Shown here piece by piece: positions 1 through 10,543 of a stretch of DNA of 64,000 nt. This stretch comes from Marinospirillum minutulum DSM 6287 (GTDB taxonomy: Bacteria > Pseudomonadota > Gammaproteobacteria > Pseudomonadales > Halomonadaceae), in assembly GCF_000422325.1 (NCBI RefSeq), contig NZ_AULO01000009.1:307184-371183 (forward strand), in the 5' to 3' direction. A program made the position numbers and the translations under genes. Each line of letters begins with the position of its first letter. Position 1 is the first letter of the stretch. Below the pieces are notes generated by a model, which saw nothing but the letters and a program-made list of their open reading frames with translations, searched no databases and was not told where the DNA came from.

Positions 1-313
1 TGATAAGTAGTAAAAATATGGTAAGAAAAATAAGATAAGTAGAAATACGCGTGTATTTCATACATGAATTCCATTATGCTGCATTTTTTCTTCCATATAT
101 CCTCAAGTTTTAACTATTTTTTGCAATACTAACACACCTTAGTAAGCATGAAACTGCTACAAAAGCTTTAGGTGAGCTGTAGTTTTGTGCTGCACTAGGT
201 TTTAGATAAAAAGATTGAAGTGTAATGCTATTCAGCTTGGCCTAAACTACTCAGCTGCTATTTTAGAGAAAAAAAGACTTGAATGCTTGCGGAATCTAGG
301 TAAGGGTTGCTAA
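1..313. other. AT-rich non-coding region at left edge
   Basis: This AT-rich stretch lies before the LysE-type gene. I see no convincing open reading frame, RNA gene, repeat or strong hairpin in it. It presumably carries the promoter of the downstream gene, but no -35/-10 pair stood out enough to call. Confidence 0.4.
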
Positions 314-352
314 GTGGCAACTGCTGGTTGGTTCATTAGATTAAGGGTACTT

Positions 353-985
353 ATGAGCACAGAACTCTACATTTTCTTTTTTATTACCACTGTTATGCTT
401 GTTTTAGTGCCAGGTCCTTCAGCTATTACGGTTGCGGCTCAAGGTGCTTCAAGTAATGCAAAAATGGCATTTTTTAGTGTACTAGGCGTTGCTAGTGCTG
501 ATGCCCTGTTTTTTGCCTTATCTGCGACAGGTATTGCATCATTAATTGTGGCATCGAACCTTATATTTTCAGCTATTAAATGGTTTGGTGTGCTTTACCT
601 TTTTTACTTGGGAATTTCGGCAATTTTTTCTAAAACAGCCGCTATTAAAGTTAAAACGCAACGCACTAAAACAACAGCGACTAAGGCTTTTTCTCAAGGC
701 TTGATTGTTCATCTAGCTAACCCTAAAGCGCTGATGTACTTTGCTGCACTTTTACCCCAGTTTATTGACCCAAATCAACCCCTTGCTTTTCAGTTACTAC
801 TTATGGGCTTAACCTGCATTTTAGCTGATTTACTGGTTTACAGTATGTTTGGTTATGCGGGCGGTCAACTAGCAAGAAGGCAGCTAAAAAATTGGGCGGT
901 AAGCGTTATTAATAAGGTTGCTGGTCTAGCGTTAATTGCCACAGGGATTAGAATGGTCGGTTTAGAATCACTAGGCAGCAAATGA
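353..985 (+). CDS. LysE/RhtB family amino-acid exporter
   Basis: This is a roughly 210-residue integral membrane protein with several hydrophobic segments, typical in size for the LysE/RhtB family of amino-acid or metabolite exporters in the inner membrane. The N-terminal segment carries the family motif VPGPSA about 20 residues in, and the central LANPKALMYF stretch is also characteristic. I chose the ATG at 353, which follows AAGGGT and gives an N-terminus ending just before the first membrane helix. A GTG at 314 in the same frame would add 13 residues and cannot be excluded. The gene stands alone and is followed by a strong hairpin. The exported substrate cannot be read from the sequence. 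Confidence 0.85.
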   Translation: MSTELYIFFFITTVMLVLVPGPSAITVAAQGASSNAKMAFFSVLGVASADALFFALSATGIASLIVASNLIFSAIKWFGVLYLFYLGISAIFSKTAAIKVKTQRTKTTATKAFSQGLIVHLANPKALMYFAALLPQFIDPNQPLAFQLLLMGLTCILADLLVYSMFGYAGGQLARRQLKNWAVSVINKVAGLALIATGIRMVGLESLGSK

Positions 986-1020
986 GTAAGCAGTATTGAA
1001 ATGCATTAAATTAAAGCTGG

Positions 1021-1051
1021 AAGCTAAGCGTGTGTAACACACGCTTAGCTT
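1021..1051. terminator. Perfect 15-bp hairpin between convergent genes
   Basis: Positions 1021-1035 and 1037-1051 are perfect reverse complements (AAGCTAAGCGTGTGT and its complement). The hairpin lies between the 3' ends of the convergent LysE-type and TRL-like genes. It probably acts as a bidirectional terminator, although neither side has a long T-run. Confidence 0.65.
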
Positions 1052-1060
1052 TAAGGCTAA

Positions 1061-1375
1061 TTAGTTACCAGTTACGTTGGTGCAAGTAGTGCCAACGAAA
1101 GGATAGAAACCTTTTGTGTGGTAATCAGCAGTTGCTAAATTGGTAATACCACCATCAGCTTTAGCTGCTGCAATAGATGCATCACCTTTATTAATTAAAC
1201 CAATAATCGATGTAGCACAAGCTGAACCAGATTTGCTGCCATTAAGTTCAGTTGCAGTAATAGGACCCTTTACATCAGTGATCAAACCAGTGCCTACGGG
1301 TGAAGTACCCGTTGCACAACCACCAAGTACAAATAGAGAACCAAGTGCTGCTACTGCTACGATTTTTTTAAACAT
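1061..1375 (-). CDS. Small TRL-like lipoprotein
   Basis: This gene encodes about 104 residues. The N-terminus MFKKIVAVAALGSLFVLGGC is a lipoprotein signal peptide with a lipobox (LGGC), so the mature protein should be a lipid-anchored periplasmic protein. The rest (repeated T-G-x-I, a GSACATSIIGLI stretch, 'GDASI' and a 'GFYPFVGTTC' end) resembles the TRL-like family of small bacterial lipoproteins of unknown function. The ATG at 1375 was preferred over one 33 bp upstream because it directly precedes the signal peptide and has an AGGAT-like ribosome site. Family assignment is by memory of the pattern; no biochemical role can be given. Confidence 0.7.
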   Translation of the reverse strand: MFKKIVAVAALGSLFVLGGCATGTSPVGTGLITDVKGPITATELNGSKSGSACATSIIGLINKGDASIAAAKADGGITNLATADYHTKGFYPFVGTTCTNVTGN

Positions 1376-1599
1376 AATAATCCATCCTAAGATTTTAAGA
1401 AATTTCATACGGTGCTATTTTAATAGCGGTGTGAGTATACAGACTAATAAAATTAAATGCTTAAAGTTTTAAGGTGTGATTTATATGAATGTTGTAAATT
1501 TTTTTATAAACTCGTCTAAATTAAATTCTAGCTATAAGAATGTAAAGGTGTTAAATAACAAAAAATTATTATCTAATGTATACTTACCCTAAGATTTGT

Positions 1600-1641
1600 A
1601 ACTAAAAGCCTTCTAACCCTTAGGCTAGAAGGCTTTTAGTT
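1600..1641 (-). terminator. Terminator of glnK-amtB operon
   Basis: Positions 1600-1615 (AACTAAAAGCCTTCTA) pair exactly with 1626-1641, giving a 16-bp stem with a 10-nt loop just downstream of the amtB stop. On the minus strand the outer stem ends in a TTTTAGTT run. Confidence 0.8.
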
Positions 1642-1647
1642 TTCTTA

Positions 1648-2919
1648 TTAAGCTTTGTTAGAAAACTCAGGGTAGGCTTCCATTCCACATTCGCTAATAT
1701 CAGCACCTTGGTATTCATCTTCTGCGCTGATGCGTAGGCCAAAGAATCTTTTTAGTAGCCACCAAACAGCAAAGGAAGCGCCAAACGCCCAAATAAAGAG
1801 GGTTGCTGCACCTGCAAGCTGACCTAAGAAGCTAGTGCCTTCTGCACTTAATGGTACAACTAGCAGTCCTAATAAACCGGCTACACCATGCACAGAAATT
1901 GCACCAACTGGGTCATCAAGTTGTAGTTTGTCCATTAAAAGAATGGAGAATACGACAAGTATGCCTGCAGCAACTCCAATCAATACCGCTAACACTGGGC
2001 TAGTTGTATCTGGGCTAGCAGTAATAGCGACTAAACCAGCTAAAGCGCCGTTTAGAATCATGGTTAGGTCTGCTTTGCGAAATTTTAGGTAGCTAATAAT
2101 GAGTGCTCCTAATAAGCCACCTGAAGCGGCTGCATTGGTGTTTAAGAAAACCACCGCAACGCTATGAGCACTGGTTATATCACTAAGTTTTAAGACGGAT
2201 GCACCATTAAAGCCAAACCAGCCTAGCCAAAGAATGAATGTTCCCAAGGTCGCTAAGGGTAGATTAGCACCTGGAATGGCACGCACTTCACCTCGTTCAC
2301 CATATTTACCAATACGAGGCCCAAGTAAAATAACACCGGCTAGGGCTGCGCTAGCACCCACAAAATGCACTAGGCCTGAGCCTGCAAAATCTTTAAAACC
2401 TAAGTCTTCAGTCAAAGAATAAAGACCAAAAACTTCTTGGCCACCCCAGCCCCAACTACCACTAATAGGATAGATGATGCTGGTCATCACTAGGGCAAAG
2501 GTTAAAAAGATCCAAAGTTTCATGCGTTCTGCGATAGCACCAGAAACAATCGACATGCAGGTTGCTACAAAAACGGCTTGAAAGAAGAAGTCGGCAGCTG
2601 GAGAGTAAATGGCAGCGCCATCAAAGCCATTTTCACGATTAGTGAATTGGGTAAGAACGGCTTGGGTATCTAATAGATCCATTCCAAACAAGAAGAATCC
2701 GCCGCCATACATAATATGGTAGCCCACGGCTAAATAAGCGGTGCAAGCCAGCCCGTAAAGTACAATGTTTTTGGTTAGGATTTCTGTGGTGTTTTTGGCA
2801 CGAACTAAACCCGATTCAAGCATGGCAAAGCCTGCTGCCATCCACATAACAAAGGCGCCACCCATTAAAAAGTAAAAGGTGTCTAGGGCATATTGCAAAG
2901 CATAGATATTGTTTTCCAT
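1648..2919 (-). CDS. amtB: Ammonium transporter AmtB
   Basis: This 423-residue protein with about 11 hydrophobic segments is an Amt-family inner-membrane ammonium channel. The two conserved pore histidines are visible at about H185 (in GSGLVHFVGA) and H344 (in ISVHGVAG). Unlike E. coli AmtB, the protein begins directly with the first membrane helix and shows no cleavable signal peptide, as in other Amt subgroups. It lies 29 bp downstream of glnK, the PII protein that gates Amt channels, and a strong terminator follows. Regulation is most likely by NtrC and sigma-54 from the promoter upstream of glnK. Confidence 0.96.
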   Translation of the reverse strand: MENNIYALQYALDTFYFLMGGAFVMWMAAGFAMLESGLVRAKNTTEILTKNIVLYGLACTAYLAVGYHIMYGGGFFLFGMDLLDTQAVLTQFTNRENGFDGAAIYSPAADFFFQAVFVATCMSIVSGAIAERMKLWIFLTFALVMTSIIYPISGSWGWGGQEVFGLYSLTEDLGFKDFAGSGLVHFVGASAALAGVILLGPRIGKYGERGEVRAIPGANLPLATLGTFILWLGWFGFNGASVLKLSDITSAHSVAVVFLNTNAAASGGLLGALIISYLKFRKADLTMILNGALAGLVAITASPDTTSPVLAVLIGVAAGILVVFSILLMDKLQLDDPVGAISVHGVAGLLGLLVVPLSAEGTSFLGQLAGAATLFIWAFGASFAVWWLLKRFFGLRISAEDEYQGADISECGMEAYPEFSNKA

Positions 2920-2948
2920 CTGGGTCTCCTTAGACCTAAAGGCCTAAC

Positions 2949-3299
<351 letters not shown>

Positions 3300-3337
3300 C
3301 TAGTAAAAATGGTGAGTCTATTTACAAGAAAGGTAAC

Positions 3338-3353
3338 TGCATCAGCCATGCCA
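3338..3353 (-). promoter_or_regulatory. Sigma-54 promoter of glnK-amtB
   Basis: On the minus strand this reads TGGCATGGCTGATGCA: GG and GC are separated by exactly 10 nt, and 10 of the 12 specified bases match the -24/-12 consensus (TGGCACG-N4-TTGCA). It lies about 50 bp before the glnK start codon, in the correct orientation. Confidence 0.85.
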
Positions 3354-3418
3354 ATAATGAAATAGTTAAATATTTCAGATAGTTAGGTTTTTATAGAGCG
3401 GGTTTTATGTTATTTGGC

Positions 3419-3452
3419 GCACCGTTAAAGTGCTGTTGCACTTTTAAAGCGC
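3419..3452 (-). promoter_or_regulatory. Two NtrC-like enhancer boxes
   Basis: The NtrC consensus is a GCAC-N7-GTGC dyad. Positions 3419-3433 are GCAC-CGTTAAA-GTGC, a perfect half-site pair, and 3438-3452 are GCAC-TTTTAAA-GCGC, with one mismatch. Their centres are 19 bp apart, and they lie about 90-120 bp upstream of the expected start of transcription, the usual enhancer distance. Confidence 0.7.
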
Positions 3453-3575
3453 AGTTGGTTTGTTTTTATTATTAGCCAGCCTTTGATTTACAAGGCTTTG
3501 TGCTATTTTTAAGGTTGGCACGTTTCTCGCTAAGTGTTTTATCTGAAAAAGTATTTATTTAGTGGAGCCTTAACG

Positions 3576-4424
3576 ATGAGCAGTATTTCTACTCCTTTAA
3601 CCTTTACCAAAATGCATGGTTTAGGTAATGATTTTATGGTGCTAGATGCTACCCAAGCACCTATTGATTTAGCGCCAGAGCAATTAACCCTTTTAGCGGA
3701 TCGACATTTTGGTGTTGGTTTTGATCAGTTGCTTCTGGTGGAGTCATCGCGACAAAAGGATGTCGATTTTAATTACCGCATTTTTAATGCCGATGGTAGC
3801 GAGGTTGAGCAGTGTGGTAATGGTGCGCGTTGTTTTGCCATTTATGTGCGTGATAAAGGTTTAACCAATAAAAACCCTATTCGTGTTGCAACCAGCGCAG
3901 GCATTATTCAACTGAGCATAACCCCTACAGGGCTAGTGAAGGTCAATATGGGCATTCCTAAAACTAAGCCAAGTGAAATTCCTTTTATTACTGGGCAGGA
4001 AGCTGACTTTTATAAATTAGAAACCGGTGGTGAATTGGTAAAGCTGGCGGTGGTTAATATGGGTAATCCTCATGCTGTATTGCCGGTTGCAAGTGTTGAT
4101 ACTGCGCCAGTGCAACGTTTAGGTGCACTTTTGGAGTCCCATTCTTGTTTTCCTTCTAAGGTGAATGTTGGCTTTATGCAGGTGTTGGCGCCAGATGCCA
4201 TTAAGCTTAGGGTTTATGAACGAGGTGCAGGCGAAACCCTTGCTTGTGGAACAGGTGCTTGTGCAGCAGTGGTGGCGGGTAGGCGTGCGGGTTGGTTGAA
4301 TGAAAAAGTGAAGGTGTATTTGCCTGGTGGAGAGCTGGAAATAGAGTGGCAGGGAAATGGAACCCCCGTATTTATGGAGGGTTCTGCTACCACTTTATAT
4401 GACGGTGTTTGGCGTGGCTTTTAG
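3576..4424 (+). CDS. dapF: Diaminopimelate epimerase
   Basis: DapF converts LL- to meso-diaminopimelate for lysine and peptidoglycan synthesis in the cytoplasm. Both catalytic cysteines of the pyridoxal-independent racemase are visible: about C80 in EQCGNGARC and about C224 in LACGTGAC. The 282-residue length from the ATG at 3576 is close to the family norm, and the N-terminus (TFTKMHGLGNDFMVLDA) is the conserved one. An in-frame GTG at 3534 would add 14 unconserved residues. A GGAG-like ribosome site precedes 3576. The gene stands alone, with its 3' end 7 bp from that of slmA. Confidence 0.96.
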   Translation: MSSISTPLTFTKMHGLGNDFMVLDATQAPIDLAPEQLTLLADRHFGVGFDQLLLVESSRQKDVDFNYRIFNADGSEVEQCGNGARCFAIYVRDKGLTNKNPIRVATSAGIIQLSITPTGLVKVNMGIPKTKPSEIPFITGQEADFYKLETGGELVKLAVVNMGNPHAVLPVASVDTAPVQRLGALLESHSCFPSKVNVGFMQVLAPDAIKLRVYERGAGETLACGTGACAAVVAGRRAGWLNEKVKVYLPGGELEIEWQGNGTPVFMEGSATTLYDGVWRGF

Positions 4425-4431
4425 CAGTGGT

Positions 4432-5040
4432 TTAAATAACTAAACCGTTAGCTAAATGTTCCCACTGAATAGACCATTCGTGTGTTGGTCTACGCTGAAA
4501 ACCACTGCGCACAAATTGCACTATGCGGCCTTCTACTATAGCCAGTAGCATACTGGCTGCAGCGGTTGTTGGTAGTACAACTTTTCTTCCTTCACGTATT
4601 TCTGTTTCTCGTAAAACTTGTTTAATTTGTACCTCAATACGATCAAATAAACGTGAAATACGATTACAAAGTGCTTCATCTTCACCCACTAGGGCTTCGC
4701 CGGTAAGTAGACGGCAGAGCCCTGGGTTATGTTCTGCAAAAGCCAGCACTAGGGTTAAAAGGTGCTCACAGCGCACCAAGGTAGCGCTTTGCTCTTTCAT
4801 GATGATGTTGATTCGAGTAAAGAGGCTTTCTTCTATGAACTCGATTAATCCCTTGTACATACTGGCTTTATTGCTGAAATGGCGATAAAGAGCAGCTTCC
4901 GAAACCCCTACTTCTTTGGCAAGTGTTGCGGTGGTAATACGTCCTTGATGCTGGTCACCCAGCATTTTTGCTAACGCTTGAAGAATTTCATCCCTTCGTT
5001 GCGTGGTCCTTTTACGCTTCACTGGTTGCTGTTCTTGCAC
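4432..5040 (-). CDS. slmA: Nucleoid occlusion factor SlmA (TetR family)
   Basis: This 202-residue protein has an N-terminal TetR-type helix-turn-helix (residues about 30-62, with VGVSEAALYRHF). The following IEFIEESLFTRIN, the NPGLCRLLTGEAL segment and the FVRSGF end match SlmA. SlmA binds chromosomal sites and inhibits FtsZ ring assembly over the nucleoid. Its place at the end of the coaBC-dut-algC-argB operon, 14 bp after argB, matches the order in pseudomonads, where the gene is sometimes called ttk. The nearest alternative would be another TetR regulator, but the body of the protein supports SlmA. Confidence 0.92.
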   Translation of the reverse strand: MQEQQPVKRKRTTQRRDEILQALAKMLGDQHQGRITTATLAKEVGVSEAALYRHFSNKASMYKGLIEFIEESLFTRINIIMKEQSATLVRCEHLLTLVLAFAEHNPGLCRLLTGEALVGEDEALCNRISRLFDRIEVQIKQVLRETEIREGRKVVLPTTAAASMLLAIVEGRIVQFVRSGFQRRPTHEWSIQWEHLANGLVI

Positions 5041-5054
5041 TTTGACTTATCCTA

Positions 5055-6008
<954 letters not shown>

Positions 6009-7388
6009 TTAAAAAGTCAGCTCAAGGCTGGCATCAATTTTTGTTAGTGCAGTACGAAAAGTATCGCTTATTCTGGCAAGTGCTTCGGGCGTTTTACCTT
6101 CAAATCTAAGTACCAATACTGGTGTGGTGTTAGACGCTCGGCAAAGCCCCCAGCCATCTTCGTAATCAACACGAATACCATCTAGGGTGGTTTTTTGTCC
6201 AGCACCAAAGTCACCTTCTTGCGCTAGTCTTTGCACTAGATCAAATTTGTTTTCATCAGTGACTTCAATATTAATTTCTGGTGTGCTTAAGTCTTGCGGG
6301 TATTGGCTAAAGAAGGCATCAGCATCTAAATCTTGAGCCGCTAGAATTTCTAATAATCTGGCTGCGGCATAAAGCCCATCATCAAAGCCTAACCAACGTT
6401 CTTTAAAGAAAATATGACCACTCATTTCACCTGCTAGTAGTGCACCTGTTTCTTTCATGCGTGCTTTAATTAGGGAATGACCTGTTTGCCACATTTCTGG
6501 TTTGCCACCGGCAGCACTAATAACCTTACCTAGATTGCCGCTGCATTTTACATCGTAAATAATTTTTGCACCTGGGTTACGGCTAATGAGGTCTTCGGCA
6601 AAAGCCATCATTAGGTGATCTGGGAAAATAAGAGTACCAGAAGGTGTAATTACACCCACACGGTCGCCATCACCATCAAAACCTAGGCCTAAATCGGCTT
6701 GATTCGATTGAACATTGGCAATTAAGTCTTTTAAGTTTTCTGGCTTACCTGGGTCTGGGTGATGGTTAGGGAAGGTGCCATCAATTTCTGTAAAGAGGGG
6801 AATAACTTCGCAGCCTAGTTCTTTCATTAAGCGGGGTGCGAGTTCGCCAGCCACACCATTGCCCGTATCTACAACAACTTTAAGCGGGCGCTTTAGTTGA
6901 ACGGATTCAAGAATGGCATTGATATATTCATCTTTAATGTCGTGATTTTTTTCAAAGCCTTGACCTTGCTTGAAATCGGCTTCAACTATGCGGCGGTAGA
7001 GGTCTGTAATAGCAGCACCATGTAAGGTTTCGCCAGCCAATACACATTTAAAACCGTTGTAGTCGGGTGGGTTGTGGCTGCCAGTGACCATAATACCTGA
7101 GCTGGTGCCTTCTATTTGCATGGCTGCATAGTAGAGGGTAGGTGTGGGTACCATGCCTATGTCTATTACATCACGGCCTGTTTCTAGAATGCCTTTTTTT
7201 AAGGCTTCTATCATGGCTGGGCCAGAAACACGCCCATCACGTGCTACAACAATCGTTGTCTCTCCTCTTGTGGCCGCCTCTGAACCCAGTGCTTTGCCGA
7301 TAAGCTGCACTGTTTCAGGTGTTAGGGTTTTTCCAACTATGCCACGAATATCATAGGCACGAAAAATAGAAGCAGGAACATCACTCAT
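6009..7388 (-). CDS. algC: Phosphomannomutase/phosphoglucomutase
   Basis: This 459-residue alpha-D-phosphohexomutase interconverts hexose 1- and 6-phosphates for LPS and exopolysaccharide precursors. The catalytic phosphoserine loop TGSHNPPDYNGFK, the metal-binding GFDGDGDRVG loop and the sugar-binding GEMSGHIFFK loop are all present, as is the C-terminal phosphate-binding RASNTTPVLVLRFE. The gene position between dut and argB matches algC of Pseudomonas, the closest named relative. Whether the host makes alginate cannot be judged from this window. Confidence 0.94.
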   Translation of the reverse strand: MSDVPASIFRAYDIRGIVGKTLTPETVQLIGKALGSEAATRGETTIVVARDGRVSGPAMIEALKKGILETGRDVIDIGMVPTPTLYYAAMQIEGTSSGIMVTGSHNPPDYNGFKCVLAGETLHGAAITDLYRRIVEADFKQGQGFEKNHDIKDEYINAILESVQLKRPLKVVVDTGNGVAGELAPRLMKELGCEVIPLFTEIDGTFPNHHPDPGKPENLKDLIANVQSNQADLGLGFDGDGDRVGVITPSGTLIFPDHLMMAFAEDLISRNPGAKIIYDVKCSGNLGKVISAAGGKPEMWQTGHSLIKARMKETGALLAGEMSGHIFFKERWLGFDDGLYAAARLLEILAAQDLDADAFFSQYPQDLSTPEINIEVTDENKFDLVQRLAQEGDFGAGQKTTLDGIRVDYEDGWGLCRASNTTPVLVLRFEGKTPEALARISDTFRTALTKIDASLELTF

Positions 7389-7421
7389 GTTTAATCCTCT
7401 TGGCGCTAATATGGGCTGGTA

Positions 7422-7898
7422 TTAGTGGCGACCAGAACTACCAAAACCACCTGTACCACGTTCTGTGGCTGCAAAGTCTTCCACTACCTCTAGCTCTGCC
7501 TGAATAACTGGCACTATTACATATTGAGCTAGGCGTTCACCGGGTTCTAGGGTGAAGCGGGTTTGACCGCGATTCCAGACAGAAATCATTAATTCACCTT
7601 GGTAGTCTGAATCAATTAACCCTACCAGATTTCCTAAAACAATACCGTGCTTATGGCCAAGTCCTGAGCGGGGTAAAATAATACCTGCAAGGCTAGGGTC
7701 TGCTAAATGAATGGCTAGCCCTGTGCGTACTAGGTGGGTAGAGCCAGGCTCAATTACTAGGGCTTCATCTAATAAGGCACGTAAATCCATACCTGCTGAA
7801 CCTTCCGTTGCATAGCTAGGTAAAGGAAGGCTAGTACCGATTCTTGAATCGAGAATTTTTACTGCGACCTTGGGGTGTTTTATTTCAGGATGATTCAT
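7422..7898 (-). CDS. dut: dUTP diphosphatase
   Basis: The 158-residue trimeric dUTPase hydrolyses dUTP to dUMP, keeping uracil out of DNA and supplying the precursor of dTMP. The conserved motifs are all visible: AGMDLRA (motif 1), [11 protein letters not shown] (motif 2), [10 protein letters not shown] (motif 3), and the C-terminal [12 protein letters not shown] (motif 5, which closes over the active site). The start ATG overlaps the coaBC stop by 4 bp, indicating translational coupling. Confidence 0.97.
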   Translation of the reverse strand: MNHPEIKHPKVAVKILDSRIGTSLPLPSYATEGSAGMDLRALLDEALVIEPGSTHLVRTGLAIHLADPSLAGIILPRSGLGHKHGIVLGNLVGLIDSDYQGELMISVWNRGQTRFTLEPGERLAQYVIVPVIQAELEVVEDFAATERGTGGFGSSGRH

Positions 7899-9157
7899 AG
7901 TATTTGCTGTTCCTTATAAAAGGCCAAGAGTTTTAACATTAATTGTTGTCCTAAAGCCTGCTTGCTGTTTAGTGGCAGAGGATCTCGGTTAATTTGTTTG
8001 CCTGAACGGGTAAATAAAATGACGCGGTTTTGATCACTACCAAAACCTATGCTGCTATCACTTACATCGTTAGCAACAATGGCATCTAAATTTTTATTAA
8101 TCAGCTTGTTTTGAGCATAGTCTTCAACCTGTTGTGTTTCAGCCGCAAAGCCTACACAAAAAGGGCGCGGTTGTTGCTTGTTGTCAGTTGCTTTAGCCAT
8201 AGTAGCTAGAATATCAGGGTTTTTTACTAGCTTTAAAACCAGCTCATCTTGATTAGCTTGCTTCTTTAGTTTTTGATCAGCCACCGCTTCAGCGCGGTAA
8301 TCTGCCACTGCCGCACAGGCAATAAAAATATCGGTTGTGCTGCGTAGCTTTTCACAGGCTTCTAGCATTTGTTCTGCGGTAATGACTTGAGTGCAGTTTA
8401 CACCAGCGGGAACGGTTAGGTTTACAGGGCCAGAGATAAGCTGTACCTCTGTACCGAGCTCTGCCGCTGCGGCTGCTAGGGCATAACCCATTTTGCCGGA
8501 GCTATGGTTAGATAAGTAGCGTACTGGGTCTAAAGGTTCTTGGGTGGGGCCAGCGGTAATCGTTATGCGTAAACCTTCCCCTAGTTTTTTAGTTAGTTTG
8601 GGCTGGTTTGTTTGAAAAAAGCTTTCTACCCAATTAAAAAGTGCTTCAGGTTCAGGTAAACGCCCAGCGCCAACATCGCCACAAGCTTGTTCACCTTCTG
8701 CCGGTGGAATAATTGTATAACCCAGTTCTTCTAATAAATGCGTATTACGTTGCGTAGCTGGGTGCTGCCACATGGCTTGGTTCATGGCTGGCGCTAGGTG
8801 AACAGGCGCTTTGCTAGCTAGGCATAAAGTGGTTAATAGATCGCCTGCTTGCCCTGTGGCTAGACGTGCCATCAAATCGGCAGTGGTGGGCGCAATCATA
8901 ATTAAATCTGCCCAGCGCGCTAGCTCTATATGCCCCATACCCGCTTCAGCTTCAGGATCTAACAAGCCGGTATGCACTGGGTTGCCTGTTAAGGCTTGAA
9001 AGGTTAGCGGCTGCACAAAAGCTTGTGCGCCTTGTGTCATAACAACACGTACTTGGGCACCGGCTTTAACCAGTAAGCGTGCTAAAAAGGCACTTTTATA
9101 AGCAGCAATACCACCACTAATACCAAGCAGTAGGCGTTTATTATTAAGTCCTGTCAT
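7895..9157 (-). CDS. coaBC: Bifunctional CoaBC (phosphopantothenoylcysteine synthetase/decarboxylase)
   Basis: This 420-residue fusion carries out two steps of coenzyme A synthesis. The N-terminal flavin domain (CoaC, about residues 1-185) begins [13 protein letters not shown] and contains APAMNQAMW, which has the conserved decarboxylase asparagine. The C-terminal CoaB domain (about 195-420) has [21 protein letters not shown] and the KNPDIL segment. It is the first gene of the minus-strand operon ending with slmA and is divergent from radC, with 82 bp between them. Confidence 0.97.
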   Translation of the reverse strand: MTGLNNKRLLLGISGGIAAYKSAFLARLLVKAGAQVRVVMTQGAQAFVQPLTFQALTGNPVHTGLLDPEAEAGMGHIELARWADLIMIAPTTADLMARLATGQAGDLLTTLCLASKAPVHLAPAMNQAMWQHPATQRNTHLLEELGYTIIPPAEGEQACGDVGAGRLPEPEALFNWVESFFQTNQPKLTKKLGEGLRITITAGPTQEPLDPVRYLSNHSSGKMGYALAAAAAELGTEVQLISGPVNLTVPAGVNCTQVITAEQMLEACEKLRSTTDIFIACAAVADYRAEAVADQKLKKQANQDELVLKLVKNPDILATMAKATDNKQQPRPFCVGFAAETQQVEDYAQNKLINKNLDAIVANDVSDSSIGFGSDQNRVILFTRSGKQINRDPLPLNSKQALGQQLMLKLLAFYKEQQIL

Positions 9158-9239
9158 GGATCAATTAACCCCTGAGTAGAAGGAGGCTAACCTTACCATG
9201 TTTAGCATTTGACTGAGAAATCAGCAGGGAGGTTTCACT

Positions 9240-9914
9240 ATGGGAATTAATGACTGGCCAGCCGATGAGCGTCCTAGAGAAAAGCTATTAGAAAAAGGCG
9301 CTTCCTACCTAACCGATGCAGAACTACTAGCCATTTTTATTAATACGGGCATTAAGGGTAAAAGTGCCGTTGATCTATCCAAAGAGCTGCTGCATTCCTT
9401 TGGTGGTTTAAGGCCTTTATTACTAGCCAGTAAAAAAGAGTTTTGTGCCCATCTTGGGTTAGGGCCAGCCAAGTTTGCTTTAATGCAGGCCATGTTAGAA
9501 ATGTCGCACCGTTACCTTGAAGCAGAGCTTAAGCGTGGTGAAGGGCTAACTAGCCCTGAAGCGGCTGGGCGTTATTTAAAGCTTCAGTTACGTGATTTGC
9601 CCCATGAAGTATTTGCTTTATTACTATTAGATAACCAGCATCGTGTACTGCATTTTGAAGTTTTATTTCGTGGCACTCTAGATGGTGCTTCTGTTTATCC
9701 GCGAGAAGTTGTTAAGTTAGTCTTGGCACACAACGCTGCAGCCGTCATAATGGCGCACAATCACCCTTCGGGCATTGCTGAACCAAGTAATGCTGATGAA
9801 CTGATTACAAAAAGATTGAAAGAAGCTTTAGCCTGTATTGATGTGCGAGTTTTAGATCATCTTATAATTGGTGATGGAGAACCAGTGTCTTTTGCTGCCA
9901 GAGGTCTGCTATAA
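9240..9914 (+). CDS. radC: RadC family JAMM-domain protein
   Basis: This 224-residue protein has an N-terminal helix-hairpin-helix-like part, beginning [19 protein letters not shown], and a C-terminal JAMM/MPN metalloprotease-like domain with the zinc motif [14 protein letters not shown]. The conserved upstream glutamate is likely in [12 protein letters not shown]. RadC was once thought to be a DNA repair protein; its real function is unresolved. It is divergent from coaBC, a very conserved arrangement. Its last codons overlap a TATAAT element that may help drive rpmB. Confidence 0.94.
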   Translation: MGINDWPADERPREKLLEKGASYLTDAELLAIFINTGIKGKSAVDLSKELLHSFGGLRPLLLASKKEFCAHLGLGPAKFALMQAMLEMSHRYLEAELKRGEGLTSPEAAGRYLKLQLRDLPHEVFALLLLDNQHRVLHFEVLFRGTLDGASVYPREVVKLVLAHNAAAVIMAHNHPSGIAEPSNADELITKRLKEALACIDVRVLDHLIIGDGEPVSFAARGLL

Positions 9915-9948
9915 TACGCCAGCGTTTTAACCTGGATGGTTTGTCGGC

Positions 9949-9977
9949 TTGCCTGCGGGCTGCCCTTCTGGTATAAA
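9949..9977 (+). promoter_or_regulatory. Promoter of rpmB-rpmG
   Basis: TTGCCT (9949-9954) and TATAAA (9972-9977) are separated by 17 bp, and the -10 is preceded by an extended TGG. A second candidate with a perfect extended -10 (TGC-TATAAT, 9910-9915) overlaps the end of radC but lacks a good -35. Confidence 0.65.
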
Positions 9978-10030
9978 GGCGCCTTTCATTTTTCCAACAC
10001 CTGCGCCCTTAGATTGACTGGAGGCATATA

Positions 10031-10267
10031 ATGTCCATGGTTTGCCAAGTTACCGGTAAAAAACCGCTAACCGGGAACAATGTTTCCCACTCGCAGCGTA
10101 AAACGCGTCGTCGTTTCCTGCCAAATTTGCACACTCACCGCTTTTGGGTTGAGTCAGAGAAGCGTTTTGTTAAGCTACGTGTATCCAGCAAGGGTATTCG
10201 TATGATTGACAAAAAAGGTATCGAGCAAGTTTTAGCCGATATCGCTAAGCGCGGCGAAAAAGTTTAA
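10031..10267 (+). CDS. rpmB: 50S ribosomal protein L28
   Basis: This 78-residue protein matches L28 over its full length: [20 protein letters not shown] at the start, the [14 protein letters not shown] segment, and [17 protein letters not shown] near the end. It binds 23S rRNA in the large ribosomal subunit. Only a single cysteine is present, so this is the form without the zinc-binding CxxC pairs. It forms an operon with rpmG 32 bp downstream. The start is preceded by the ribosome site CTGGAGG. Confidence 0.98.
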   Translation: MSMVCQVTGKKPLTGNNVSHSQRKTRRRFLPNLHTHRFWVESEKRFVKLRVSSKGIRMIDKKGIEQVLADIAKRGEKV

Positions 10268-10299
10268 GTTCTGCTTAAACAATTACTGGAGCAATAAAC

Positions 10300-10455
10300 A
10301 TGCGTGAGAAAATCAAAATGGTTTCTAGTGCCGGTACTGGTCACTTTTACACCACTATGAAAAACAAGCGTAACACCCCAGAAAAACTAGAACGTAATAA
10401 ATACGATCCAGTTGTTCGTAAGGTTGTTACTTACAAGGAAGCTAAAATCAAGTAA
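10300..10455 (+). CDS. rpmG: 50S ribosomal protein L33
   Basis: This 51-residue gene starts at the ATG at 10300 after CTGGAG. The product begins [19 protein letters not shown] and continues with [18 protein letters not shown], which is L33. It has no cysteines, so it is the zinc-independent form. It is a large-subunit protein near the tRNA exit site. It forms the conserved rpmB-rpmG pair and is followed by a rho-independent terminator. Confidence 0.98.
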   Translation: MREKIKMVSSAGTGHFYTTMKNKRNTPEKLERNKYDPVVRKVVTYKEAKIK

Positions 10456-10476
10456 TTGATTAGCCTCACTTGTTGA

Positions 10477-10512
10477 AAAACCCGGTCTGCGCAGGTGGCC
10501 CGGGTTTTTTTA
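10477..10512 (+). terminator. Terminator after rpmG
   Basis: AAAACCCGG (from 10477) pairs with CCGGGTTTT (to about 10508), and a T-run follows. It lies 22 bp after the rpmG stop. Confidence 0.88.
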
Positions 10513-10543
10513 TGTTTTTTTAAATACTAACTAGGAGGCTGAT

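Noticed and set aside
1140..1472. Plus-strand reading frame opposite the TRL-like lipoprotein
   Set aside because: It is antisense to a gene with a clear lipobox signal peptide and has low-complexity, non-protein-like composition.
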